Positions 56,515 to 64,000 of a stretch of 64,000 nt of DNA are shown in pieces; positions within the stretch are counted from its first letter, which is position 1; every line of letters begins with the position of its first letter. The notes beneath the pieces are model-generated. The model was not told the origin of the DNA, ran no database searches, and saw only the letters and a program-made list of their open reading frames with translations. The stretch is from Ideonella livida. Its GTDB lineage: Bacteria; Pseudomonadota; Gammaproteobacteria; Burkholderiales; Burkholderiaceae_C. A program made the translations under genes and the position numbers. The DNA lies in NCBI RefSeq assembly GCF_010499455.1, contig NZ_JAAGOH010000004.1, positions 1 to 64,000 of the forward strand, given 5' to 3'.

Positions 56515-58008
56515 TCAGTCGAGCCGGATCCAGGTGGTCTTGAGCTCGGTGTACTTGTCAAACGCGTGCAGGGACTTGTCGCGTCCGTTGCCGCTCTGCT
56601 TGTAGCCACCAAAAGGCACGGTGATGTCGTCCTCGTCGTACTGGTTGACGTGCACCGTGCCGGCCCGCAGCGCCCGCGCCACGCGGTGGGCGCGGTTGAG
56701 CTGGTCACTCCAGACGCTGGCCTGCAGGCCGTAGCTGGAGTCGTTGGCCAAGGCGATGGCCTGGGCCTCGGTCTCGAAGGCGATGACGGCGGTGACCGGG
56801 CCGAAGATCTCTTCGCGGGTGATGCGCATCTGCGGCGTGGCGGCTGCGAAGACGGTGGGCTCCACATAGAAGCCACCGGTCTCGGTGCGGGCCTGGCGGC
56901 CGCCGGTCAGGCAGCGCGCGCCTTCGCTCAGGCCCGATTCGATGTAGCCCATGACGGTGCGCAACTGGGTCTCGTCGACCAGGGCCCCCAGCTCGGTGGC
57001 CGGGTGCAGGGGGTCACCCGGCGCGTACTTGGGCGCCTCGGCGGCCAGCAGGGCGGTGAACTCTTCGGCCACGCTGGCCTGCACCAGGACCCGCGAGGGG
57101 GCGTTGCAGCTCTCGCCCTGGTTGAAGAACATGCTGCCGGCCAGGGTGCGGGCGGCGCGCGGCAGGTCGGCGTAGTCCTCGAACACCACGAAGGCGGACT
57201 TGCCGCCCAGCTCGTTGTACACACGCTTTAAGTTGCTGCGGCCGGCGTAGTCCAGCATGCGCCGGCCCACGCGGGTGGAGCCGGTGAAGCCGATGGCATC
57301 GACCTGCAGATGCAGGGCCAGGGCTTCGCCAGCCTCGTGGCCAAAGCCCGGCACCACGTTGAACACGCCCGGCGGAATGCCAGCCTCCACCGCCAGCTCG
57401 GCCAGTCGGCAGGCGGTCAGCGGGCTCTTCTCGCTGGGCTTCAAGACCACCGAGTTGCCGGCGGCCAGGGCCGGCCCCAGCTTCCAGGCGGCCATGATCA
57501 TGGGGTAGTTCCAGGGCACGATGGCACCGATGACGCCCATGGGCTCGCGGGTGATCAGGGCCAGGGCGGTGTCGGGCGTGGGCGCGATCTCGTCATAGAC
57601 CTTGTCCACCGCCTCGGCATACCAGGCGATGCAGCGGGCCGCCGCCGGCACGTCCACCGACAGGCTGTACTGGATGGGCTTGCCCATGTCCAGCGTCTCC
57701 AGCAGCGCCAGCTCCTCCTTGGCGGCCAGGATCTTGTCGGCAAAGCGCTGCAGGATCTTCTTGCGCACGGCCGGGGCCTTGCCGGCCCAGCGGCGGTCGT
57801 CAAAGGCGGCCCGTGCGGCCATCACAGCGGCATCCACATCCGCCGCCTGGCCGCGCGCGACCTGGGTGAGGAAGCGGCTGTCGATGGGCGAGTGCTTGGC
57901 AAAGGTCTGGCCGTCGACGGCGGCCACGCGCTGGCCGTTGATGACGGCGCGGCCGTCCAGCCGCAGGCCAGCGGCACGTTCATGCCAGGCGGTGGAGGGG
58001 GTGCTCAT
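56515..58008 (-). CDS. puuC: aldehyde dehydrogenase, PuuC type
   Basis: A 497-residue NAD(P)-dependent aldehyde dehydrogenase. Motifs: PWNYPMIMAAWKLGPALAAGN, GFTGSTRVGRRML, the catalytic Glu in NELGGKSAFVV, the catalytic Cys in FFNQGESCNAPSR, and EEIFGPVTAVI. Length and the INGQRVAAVDGQTF start fit gamma-glutamyl-gamma-aminobutyraldehyde dehydrogenases. The ATG at 58008 is preceded by GAGGAG; the frame is open to 58245 only by chance. It would oxidize the aldehyde made by the aminotransferase at the right edge. Confidence 0.92.
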   Translation of the reverse strand: MSTPSTAWHERAAGLRLDGRAVINGQRVAAVDGQTFAKHSPIDSRFLTQVARGQAADVDAAVMAARAAFDDRRWAGKAPAVRKKILQRFADKILAAKEELALLETLDMGKPIQYSLSVDVPAAARCIAWYAEAVDKVYDEIAPTPDTALALITREPMGVIGAIVPWNYPMIMAAWKLGPALAAGNSVVLKPSEKSPLTACRLAELAVEAGIPPGVFNVVPGFGHEAGEALALHLQVDAIGFTGSTRVGRRMLDYAGRSNLKRVYNELGGKSAFVVFEDYADLPRAARTLAGSMFFNQGESCNAPSRVLVQASVAEEFTALLAAEAPKYAPGDPLHPATELGALVDETQLRTVMGYIESGLSEGARCLTGGRQARTETGGFYVEPTVFAAATPQMRITREEIFGPVTAVIAFETEAQAIALANDSSYGLQASVWSDQLNRAHRVARALRAGTVHVNQYDEDDITVPFGGYKQSGNGRDKSLHAFDKYTELKTTWIRLD

Positions 58009-58070
58009 GTCGTGTCTCCTCAGGCGGTGGCGCCAGGGCCTTGTGGGCCCGCGGGCGTCGGGTTCAGGCG

Positions 58071-58094
58071 AAAAAAAGCCGCTCCACGAGCGGC
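58071..58094 (-). terminator. intrinsic terminator after the outer-membrane protein gene
   Basis: On the minus strand arms GCCGCTC and GAGCGGC (58078-58084 and 58088-58094) with a 3-base loop are followed by seven T residues (A at 58071-58077 on the plus strand). It lies between the outer-membrane protein gene and the aldehyde dehydrogenase gene, so the latter may need its own promoter or partial read-through. Confidence 0.8.
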
Positions 58095-58150
58095 TCGGGC
58101 GGTGCCGGGGCGCAGGGCGGAGGGGGCGCCGCGGCCGGCCCTCCTCAGGA

Positions 58151-59479
58151 TCAGAAGGCCACCAGCAGCGAGGTGGCGAACTGGGTGTTGGTCTTCTTGA
58201 AGGTGCCGGTCTTGACGTCTTCGAACACCGCCAGGCTGGCGCCATCCATGCGCACCTCGGCCTTGAAGGTGGTGCTGGTGTTGACCAGGTACTTGGTGCC
58301 CAGGGTCACGGCCCAGCGGTTGGCGCCCTTCTGGGCGTCGCCGGCGGCGTCCGGGCCCAGGCCGTTGTAGCCGTCGGCGTAGTTGTAGGTGAACAGGCCG
58401 CCACCGTGCTTGTCGTTGCGGATGTAGTCGGCACGGGCCAGCAACTGCAGGCGCGGGTCCAGGCTGTAGCCCACCATGCCGGAGATGCCGGCCCATTCGG
58501 CGTCCTGGAAGCTGCCGTCGGCGGCCAGACTGATGGCGGCCTCCTTTTGCTTGCCCCAGCTCACCTGGCCGCCCAGGGTCAGGTCGCCGCGGGTGTACCA
58601 GCCGTCCAGCTCCATCATCACCACGTTGCTGGTGGTCTGCAGGCCGGTCTCGCCGGTGGTGGCGTCGTCATAGAAGCGCGGCGCCTTGCCGATCAGGCTG
58701 GCAAAGCCCCAGCCGCTGAACTCGCCCTTGGCGTAGTCGGCGCGGAAGGCCCAGGCCGGTGCCTTCTCGCCATTGGCGCGGATGGTGGCGTTGACGTTGG
58801 CCAGCGCCGTGCGGATCCACCACTTGCCTTCCTTGATGTCCATGCCGGCACCGGTGTAAGTGGTGGGCAGGGTGAAGTCAAACAGCAGGTTGTGGCTGGT
58901 GAAGGGGTTGAGGGTGGGCTGCTGGTACTCGTAGCCCGACCAGTCGGGCAGCTGGCCGGCGATCAGGCGGGTCTGGCTGTCGGACATCGGCACGGAGACA
59001 CTGGCCTCCTGCACGATGTTGCCGCCGTCGACGACAGTGCCCGCGGAGCGGTTGGGCGCCAGGGTCAACTTCCAGATCGTGCCGGACTCGGTTTCCTTGG
59101 TCAGGTCCAGCACGGCGGCGCCCATGTACGAGGTGTCGTAGCTGTAGGCGCCCGCCGGGCCGCTGGCCGGGTTGTTCAGGAACTGGAAGCCGGCACGGTT
59201 CTGGCGCTGATTCCAGACAAACACGGGCTCGATGTAGCCGGAGATCTTCAGGCCGGCAAAACCCTTGTCGGTGAAGGTGTCCTGCATCGCCTCGGTCTTG
59301 GCGGCGATGCGGTTGAACTCGGCCTGCTGCTCGGGCGTCATGCCCACCTTCTTCTCCAGCTCGGCCAGGCGGGTGCGCAGCGCCTTGATCTCAGCGTTGA
59401 CGTCGGGCATGCCTTGGGCGGCCGCGGGGAAGGCGGCCACCAGGGCCAGGGCCAGCACGGTGGGTTGCAGGAGTTTCAT
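58151..59479 (-). CDS. outer-membrane beta-barrel protein, DUF3138-like
   Basis: A 442-residue exported protein. A signal peptide (to about AAAQG at 22) is followed by a coiled-coil segment (NAEIKALRTRLAELEKKVG) and a long run of alternating beta strands ending in a terminal Phe (SLLVAF), the usual end of an outer-membrane barrel. The layout resembles the DUF3138 proteins of Burkholderiales and phosphate-selective porin types. Sitting between the permease genes and the dehydrogenase, it may be the outer-membrane entry route for polyamines (inference). Confidence 0.75.
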   Translation of the reverse strand: MKLLQPTVLALALVAAFPAAAQGMPDVNAEIKALRTRLAELEKKVGMTPEQQAEFNRIAAKTEAMQDTFTDKGFAGLKISGYIEPVFVWNQRQNRAGFQFLNNPASGPAGAYSYDTSYMGAAVLDLTKETESGTIWKLTLAPNRSAGTVVDGGNIVQEASVSVPMSDSQTRLIAGQLPDWSGYEYQQPTLNPFTSHNLLFDFTLPTTYTGAGMDIKEGKWWIRTALANVNATIRANGEKAPAWAFRADYAKGEFSGWGFASLIGKAPRFYDDATTGETGLQTTSNVVMMELDGWYTRGDLTLGGQVSWGKQKEAAISLAADGSFQDAEWAGISGMVGYSLDPRLQLLARADYIRNDKHGGGLFTYNYADGYNGLGPDAAGDAQKGANRWAVTLGTKYLVNTSTTFKAEVRMDGASLAVFEDVKTGTFKKTNTQFATSLLVAF

Positions 59480-59519
59480 GGGGAGGTCCTTCCGGGGTTC
59501 AGAGGAGAGACGGGCGGGG

Positions 59520-60368
59520 TCAGGAGGCGTGCTGGGCGGCGGCCAGCTCCTGCTGGCGGCGGCGCTCGGCGCGGGCGATGAAGTAGCTGGCGGCCACCAC
59601 GCCCAGGGCCACGATCACGACGATCAGGGTGGCCACGGCGTTGACGCTGGGGTTCAGCCCCAGGCGGGCACGGGAGAAGATCACCAGCGGCATGGTGGTG
59701 GAGCCGGGGCCGGACAGGAAGGCCGAGAGCACCACGTCGTCCAGCGACAGGGTGAAGGTGAGCAACCAGGCCGACATGAGCGACTGGGCGATCATGGGCA
59801 GCGTCACCAGGAAGAAGACCTGGTGGGGCTGGGCCCCCAGGTCCATGGCGGCTTCCTCCAGTTGCGGGTTCAGGTCACGCAGCCGGGCCTGCACCACCAC
59901 GGTGGCGTAGGCCATGCCCAGCAGCAGGTGGCCCAGCCAGATGGTGAACATGCCGCGCTCGGGGAATCCCAGCACCCGCTGCACCGACACCAGCATCAGC
60001 AGCAGCGACAGGCCGACCACGACCTCCGGCATCACCAGCGGCGCGTTGACCATGCCCGAGAAGGCGGTGCGACCGAAGAAGCGCCGGTACTTGACCAGGC
60101 TGAAGGCGGCGAAGGTGCCCAGCACCACCGAGCCACAGGCGGTAAAGAAAGCGATCTGCAGCGACAGCCACAGGCCGTTGAGCAGTTCCTGGTCATGGGC
60201 CAGCTGCACGTACCACTTGAGGGTGAAGCCGCGCCAGAGGTTGGCCACCGTGGAGTCGTTGAACGAGAAGACGATCAGCGCCAGGATGGGCAGGTACAGG
60301 AACACGAAGCCGGCGATCAGCCAGCCGCGGCCGAAACCACGGTTGAAGGCGGCAGAGGTGCGCAGCAT
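59520..60368 (-). CDS. potI: putrescine/spermidine ABC transporter permease (PotI/PotC type)
   Basis: A 282-residue inner-membrane permease with about six helices (GWLIAGFVFLYLPILALIVFSFN is the first). The EAA loop reads EEAAMDLGAQPHQVFFLVTLPM, where the ATPase docks. FNDSTVANLWRGFTLKWY is typical of PotI/PotC. The ATG at 60368 overlaps the potH stop (TGATG), so the start is fixed. Together with potF, potG and potH it forms a polyamine importer. Confidence 0.94.
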   Translation of the reverse strand: MLRTSAAFNRGFGRGWLIAGFVFLYLPILALIVFSFNDSTVANLWRGFTLKWYVQLAHDQELLNGLWLSLQIAFFTACGSVVLGTFAAFSLVKYRRFFGRTAFSGMVNAPLVMPEVVVGLSLLLMLVSVQRVLGFPERGMFTIWLGHLLLGMAYATVVVQARLRDLNPQLEEAAMDLGAQPHQVFFLVTLPMIAQSLMSAWLLTFTLSLDDVVLSAFLSGPGSTTMPLVIFSRARLGLNPSVNAVATLIVVIVALGVVAASYFIARAERRRQQELAAAQHAS

Positions 60369-61309
60369 CAGCGGGTCTCCTGCGATTCGGCCTGGTATTT
60401 GCTGAACACGGCCAGCGGCACGATGATCAGCAGCACCATGACCACGGCCAGGCTGGAGGCCATGGGCCAGTCGTTGTTGGAGAAGAACTCGTCCCACACC
60501 ACGCGGCCGATCATCATGGTCTCGGGGCCACCCAGCAGCTCGGGGATGACGAATTCGCCCACGCAGGGGATGAACACCAGCATGGCCCCGGCGATGATGC
60601 CGGCCTTGGACAGGGGCACCGTGATCTTCCAGAAGGCGGTCCAGGGCGTGGCGCCCAGGTCGGCGGCGGCCTCCAGCAGGCGCAGGTCCATCTTGGCCAG
60701 GTTGGAGTACAGCGGCAGCACCATGAAGGGCAGGTAGGTGTAGGTCATGCCCAGCACCAGCGAGAAGGGCGTGTTCATGAACTTGCCCGGCGCCGGAATC
60801 AGCCCACCGGCGGCCAGCAGGCCGTCTAGGCCGGTGCTGATGAGGAAGTCAGCCACCCAGCCGTTCTCGCTGAGCAGGCCCTTCCAGGCGTAGACGCGCA
60901 GAAGGAAGGAAGTCCAGAACGGCAGCATCACGAGCATGAGCAGCAGCGGCTGCACCGTGCTGCGCGCCCGCGCCATGAAATAGGCGAAGGGGTAGCCGAT
61001 GGCCAGGCAGAGCAGGGTGGTGATGCCGGCGTACTTGATGCTGGCGAAGTAGGCCCGGTAATAAATGTCGTCTTCGGTGATGAAGACGTAGTTGCCCAGC
61101 TTGAGGCTGAGCTGCAGCACCCCATCCACATAGGTGATCAGGTCCTTGAAGACCACCGTCTCCATCTCGGAGACGCTGATCTTGGCCAGGATCAAGAAGG
61201 GGAAGAGGAAGAACACCAGCAGCCAGGCATAGGGCACGCTGATGACGAGTGAGCGGCCTCGCAGCCACGCGGGCCGGCGGTCGAGCAGGCGTTGGACGGC
61301 GGTCTTCAT
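60368..61309 (-). CDS. potH: putrescine/spermidine ABC transporter permease (PotH/PotB type)
   Basis: A 313-residue permease with about six membrane helices (VISVPYAWLLVFFLFPFLILAKIS near the start). The coupling loop is LEAAADLGATPWTAFWKITVPLSKAG. The C-terminal FVIPELLGGPETMMIGRVVWDEFF is characteristic of PotH. The ATG at 61309 has GAGGA at good spacing; a GTG at 61315 is the alternative. It starts about 10 bp after potG. Confidence 0.94.
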   Translation of the reverse strand: MKTAVQRLLDRRPAWLRGRSLVISVPYAWLLVFFLFPFLILAKISVSEMETVVFKDLITYVDGVLQLSLKLGNYVFITEDDIYYRAYFASIKYAGITTLLCLAIGYPFAYFMARARSTVQPLLLMLVMLPFWTSFLLRVYAWKGLLSENGWVADFLISTGLDGLLAAGGLIPAPGKFMNTPFSLVLGMTYTYLPFMVLPLYSNLAKMDLRLLEAAADLGATPWTAFWKITVPLSKAGIIAGAMLVFIPCVGEFVIPELLGGPETMMIGRVVWDEFFSNNDWPMASSLAVVMVLLIIVPLAVFSKYQAESQETR

Positions 61310-61319
61310 CGACACGTCC

Positions 61320-62435
61320 TCACTGGGTCAGCACCACGTGCGACGAGCGGGACCAGTGGGCCCAGACCTTGTCGCCCCAGGTGAGCTCGTCGTCGCGGTG
61401 GCGCACGGTGTTGGCCTGGCTGACCTTGAGCATGTGCCCGCTGGCCAGCTGGATGCGATAGACCGTGAAGCTGCCGAAGTAGCTCATCTCCTTGATCTCA
61501 CCCTGCACCGCGTTGAAGGCGTCGGCCGGTGCGTGCCGGGAGACGTGGATCTTCTCGGGACGCAGCGCCACGGTCACGGGCATGCCCAAGGTGCCGGTGA
61601 TGCCGTGGCCGACAAAGTGCTTGCAGTCCGCGCACTCGATGACCACGTGGTCGGCCTCGTCCTCCACCAGGGTGCCCTCCATCAGGTTGACGTTGCCGAT
61701 GAAGTCGGCCACGAAGCGGGTCTGCGGCGTTTCGTAGATCTCGCTGGGCGTGCCCACCTGCAGGAAACGGCCCTCGCTCATGATGGCGATGCGGCTGGCC
61801 ATGGTCATGGCCTCTTCCTGGTCGTGGGTCACCATCACGCAGGTCACGCCGACCTGCTCGATGATGTTGACCAGCTCGATCTGAGTCTGCTCGCGCAGCT
61901 TCTTGTCCAGCGCGCCCAGCGGCTCGTCCAGCAGCAGCAGCTGCGGCTGCTTGGCCAGGCTGCGCGCCAGGGCCACCCGCTGCTGCTGGCCGCCGGAGAG
62001 CTGGTGCGGCTTACGCTTGGCGAACTTGCTCAGCTGCACCAGCTTGAGCATGGCTTCCACGCGCTCGGCCACCTGGTCTTTGGGCAGGCCGTCGCGCCGC
62101 AGCCCGAAGGCGATGTTGTCCCACACCGAGAGGTGGGGAAACAGCGCGTAGGACTGGAACATCATGTTCAGCGGGCGCTCGTAGGGCGCCAGCCCGGCCA
62201 GGTCCTGGCCGTTGAGCACGATGCGGCCCGAGGTGGGCGTCTCGAAGCCGGCCAGCATGCGCAGCAAGGTGGTCTTGCCGCAGCCCGACGAGCCCAGCAG
62301 GGCGAAGATCTCCCCCTTGGCGATGTCGAGGCTGACGTTCTGGACGGCGCGGTAGCCGCCGAAGTCCTTCACCACGTTCTGGATCTGCAGAAAGGTGGCG
62401 TCCTGGCCGGTCGGTTTCGTGGGCGTGGAAGTCAT
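61320..62435 (-). CDS. potG: polyamine ABC transporter ATP-binding protein (PotG/PotA type)
   Basis: A 371-residue ATPase. Walker A is GSSGCGKTT, the signature is LSGGQQQR, Walker B is [12 protein letters not shown] and the switch is [10 protein letters not shown]-terminal TOBE-like regulatory part follows ([13 protein letters not shown]). The [19 protein letters not shown] start is typical of the polyamine importer ATPases. Confidence 0.95.
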   Translation of the reverse strand: MTSTPTKPTGQDATFLQIQNVVKDFGGYRAVQNVSLDIAKGEIFALLGSSGCGKTTLLRMLAGFETPTSGRIVLNGQDLAGLAPYERPLNMMFQSYALFPHLSVWDNIAFGLRRDGLPKDQVAERVEAMLKLVQLSKFAKRKPHQLSGGQQQRVALARSLAKQPQLLLLDEPLGALDKKLREQTQIELVNIIEQVGVTCVMVTHDQEEAMTMASRIAIMSEGRFLQVGTPSEIYETPQTRFVADFIGNVNLMEGTLVEDEADHVVIECADCKHFVGHGITGTLGMPVTVALRPEKIHVSRHAPADAFNAVQGEIKEMSYFGSFTVYRIQLASGHMLKVSQANTVRHRDDELTWGDKVWAHWSRSSHVVLTQ

Positions 62436-62456
62436 GATGCTGTCGTCAACCCCGGC

Positions 62457-63569
62457 TCACAGACCCGTCTTGAAGGAGGTGTAGGTGCGGGTCATGAGGC
62501 GGCGCAGGTCGTTGTTGAGCGCGTCCGGCGGGACCATCTTCTTCATGTCGTCCTCGCTCAGGAAGACCGTGGGGTTGGAGGCCACTTCCTTCTTGACGAA
62601 CTTCAGTGAATCCTTGTTGGGGTTGGCGTAGAAGACCTTGTTGGTCAGGCCCGCATGCACCTCCGGGCGCATGATGTAGTTGATGAACTTGTGGGCGTTG
62701 CTGGGGTGGGGGGCATCGGCCGGGATCACCATGACGTCGAAGAACAGCAGGCCGCCGGTCTTGGGGATGAGGGCCTGGATGTTCTGGCCGGTCTTGCCGT
62801 CCAGCGCACGTTGACGGGCGATGTTGATGTCACCCGACCAGCCCAGGGCCACGCAGACCTGGCCGTTGGCCATGTCGTTGATGTAGCCCGAGGAGCTGAA
62901 CAGGGTGATGTGCGGGCGTACCGACTTCAGCAGCTGGCCGGCGGCGGCGTAATCCGAGGCGGTCTTGCTGAAGGAGGGCTTGCCCAGGTAGTGCAGCGCC
63001 GCGGGGATGACTTCAGAGGCGGAGTCCAGGAAGGACACGCCGCAGGACTTCAGCTTGGAGATGTACTCGGGTTTGAAGACCAGGTCCCAGGCGTTCTCCG
63101 GCATGGGGGTGCTGCCCAGGGCGGCCTTGACCTTGTCAACGTTGATGCCCACGGTGGTGTAGCCCCACAGCCAGTCCACCATGTACTCGTTGCCCGGGTC
63201 CAGCTTGGCCAGCTGGGCCTGGATGGCCGGGTCCATGTGGCGCAGGTTGGGCAGCTGGGCCTTGTCCAGCTTGCGCAGCAGGCCGCCTTCGGCCTGCAGC
63301 TTGGCCCAGTGCGAGGACGGGATGACCACGTCGTAGCCGGTCTTGCCGGCCACCAGCTTGGCGTGGACGATCTCGTTGTTGTCAAAGTTGTCGTAGCGCA
63401 CCCGGATGCCGGTCTCGCGCTCGAAGTTGCGCAGGGTGTCCTCGGCGATGTAGTCCGACCAGTTGTAGACGTTGAGGACCTTCTCCTCTTCCTGCGCGTG
63501 CGCCGCGCCGGCGGCCAGCAGGGCCGCGGCGGCGAGGGACAGGACCGAACGCACCAGCTTGAACTTCAT
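62457..63569 (-). CDS. potF: periplasmic putrescine/polyamine-binding protein (PotF/SpuD type)
   Basis: A 370-residue secreted binding protein. A signal peptide ends at AAHAQ (about residue 26). The mature start EKVLNVYNWSDYIAEDTL is the hallmark of PotD/PotF proteins, with the Trp-Ser-Asp binding residues. Other contacts are VDWLWGYTTVGIN and CVALGWSGDIN. Whether putrescine or spermidine is favoured cannot be told by eye. The 200 bp between this gene and the aminotransferase hold no signal I recognise. Confidence 0.94.
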   Translation of the reverse strand: MKFKLVRSVLSLAAAALLAAGAAHAQEEEKVLNVYNWSDYIAEDTLRNFERETGIRVRYDNFDNNEIVHAKLVAGKTGYDVVIPSSHWAKLQAEGGLLRKLDKAQLPNLRHMDPAIQAQLAKLDPGNEYMVDWLWGYTTVGINVDKVKAALGSTPMPENAWDLVFKPEYISKLKSCGVSFLDSASEVIPAALHYLGKPSFSKTASDYAAAGQLLKSVRPHITLFSSSGYINDMANGQVCVALGWSGDINIARQRALDGKTGQNIQALIPKTGGLLFFDVMVIPADAPHPSNAHKFINYIMRPEVHAGLTNKVFYANPNKDSLKFVKKEVASNPTVFLSEDDMKKMVPPDALNNDLRRLMTRTYTSFKTGL

Positions 63570-63769
63570 GATGATCGAACCTCCGGTAGGGGGCTAAGGG
63601 GGGGGCTTGGGTGGGACGACGGAAATGGGGGGACGGCATCAGCGGATGGGCCAGTGCCGGCGACAGGCCGCAAGTCTAGGGCCAGCGAGGACCCTCGGCG
63701 CCACGGCGCGGCCTGCTGACAACGCCCGGCACCCTCCGCCGGCCGGTTGGGGCCGGGCGGTCTGCAGTC

Positions 63770-64000
63770 TCAGAGCCAGCCCTTGCTGCGGGCGTCGGCC
63801 AGGGTGAGGTCGAGGCAGCGGCGGATCAGCGCCATCATCTCGTCCACCTGGGCCCGGGTCATCACCAGCGGCGGGGCGATGATCATGCGGTTGCCCACGG
63901 CGCGCATGATCAGGCCGTTGCCGAAGCAGTGGCCCCGGCACACCATCCCGATCTCCAGCTCGGCCGGGAAGGGGGTCAGGGTGGCCGGATCCTTGACCAG
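63770..64000 (-). CDS. class III aminotransferase, C-terminal end only (SpuC type)
   Basis: The last 76 residues of a PLP aminotransferase run off the window edge. They include EIGMVCRGHCFGNGLIMRAVG and NRMIIAPPLVMTRAQVDEM, the C-terminal pattern of putrescine/omega-amino acid:pyruvate aminotransferases, ending in ARSKGWL. With the potF-I genes downstream on the same strand it should be a polyamine:pyruvate aminotransferase (SpuC-like). The frame is complete up to the edge, with no start inside the window. Confidence 0.88.
   Translation of the reverse strand: MVKDPATLTPFPAELEIGMVCRGHCFGNGLIMRAVGNRMIIAPPLVMTRAQVDEMMALIRRCLDLTLADARSKGWL

Overview
The window is a GC-rich (about 70% by eye) stretch of a betaproteobacterial chromosome. 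The kyn genes, DUF3138-like outer-membrane protein, CoA-dependent anthranilate route, long overlapping gene chains and potFGHI-type genes fit the order Burkholderiales. A Leptothrix/Rubrivivax/Ideonella-like lineage is my inference; no rRNA is present to confirm it. I see no tRNA, rRNA or CRISPR.

Layout. (1) 1-247: tail of an IS481-like transposase. (2) 355-11305: a tryptophan catabolism island. On the minus strand lie a MarR regulator, kynB, kynU and kynA, which take tryptophan to anthranilate. Divergently on the plus strand lies a tightly overlapping operon for the CoA-dependent anthranilate route: a bifunctional 2-aminobenzoyl-CoA monooxygenase/reductase, SDR, enoyl-CoA hydratase, acyl-CoA dehydrogenase, aryl-CoA ligase and RidA-like protein. 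Two tandem 17-bp operator-like repeats sit between the two arms. (3) 11513-21515: mostly housekeeping or stand-alone genes (2,4-dienoyl-CoA reductase, an unknown lipoprotein, a nitronate monooxygenase-like protein, slyX, hrpA). (4) 21505-54131: a very large signalling region. A minus-strand arm carries a GGDEF/EAL protein, a CheB-CheR-PAS fusion, two CheY-like regulators, a small membrane chemoreceptor and a CheR. After serB, a plus-strand arm starts behind a sigma28-like promoter. It encodes a receiver, a degenerate HD-GYP protein, a soluble chemoreceptor with two signalling tips, a triple CheW, CheB, a HEAT-repeat protein, CheR, CheY, a large CheA, a STAS-like protein, another CheY, another small membrane receptor, a ParA-like ATPase and a HTH-receiver protein. 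This runs into a photoreceptor block: a photoactive yellow protein (PYP) homologue with its chromophore cysteine, a PAS protein, a PYP-type 4-coumarate:CoA ligase, a histidine kinase with a LOV domain, and a second membrane histidine kinase. (5) 54180-64000: a DMT exporter and a polyamine uptake and degradation operon (aminotransferase end, potF/G/H/I-type transporter, DUF3138-like outer-membrane protein, PuuC-type aldehyde dehydrogenase, glutamine-synthetase-like gamma-glutamylpolyamine synthetase).

The most striking observation is that two different blue-light sensor types, PYP and LOV, together with the enzyme that activates the PYP chromophore, are encoded directly downstream of a complete chemosensory operon. 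That operon itself has features (soluble double-tip receptor plus ParA ATPase) that recall ParA-positioned cytoplasmic chemoreceptor arrays. Tyrosine ammonia-lyase, which would make the p-coumarate chromophore, is not in the window.
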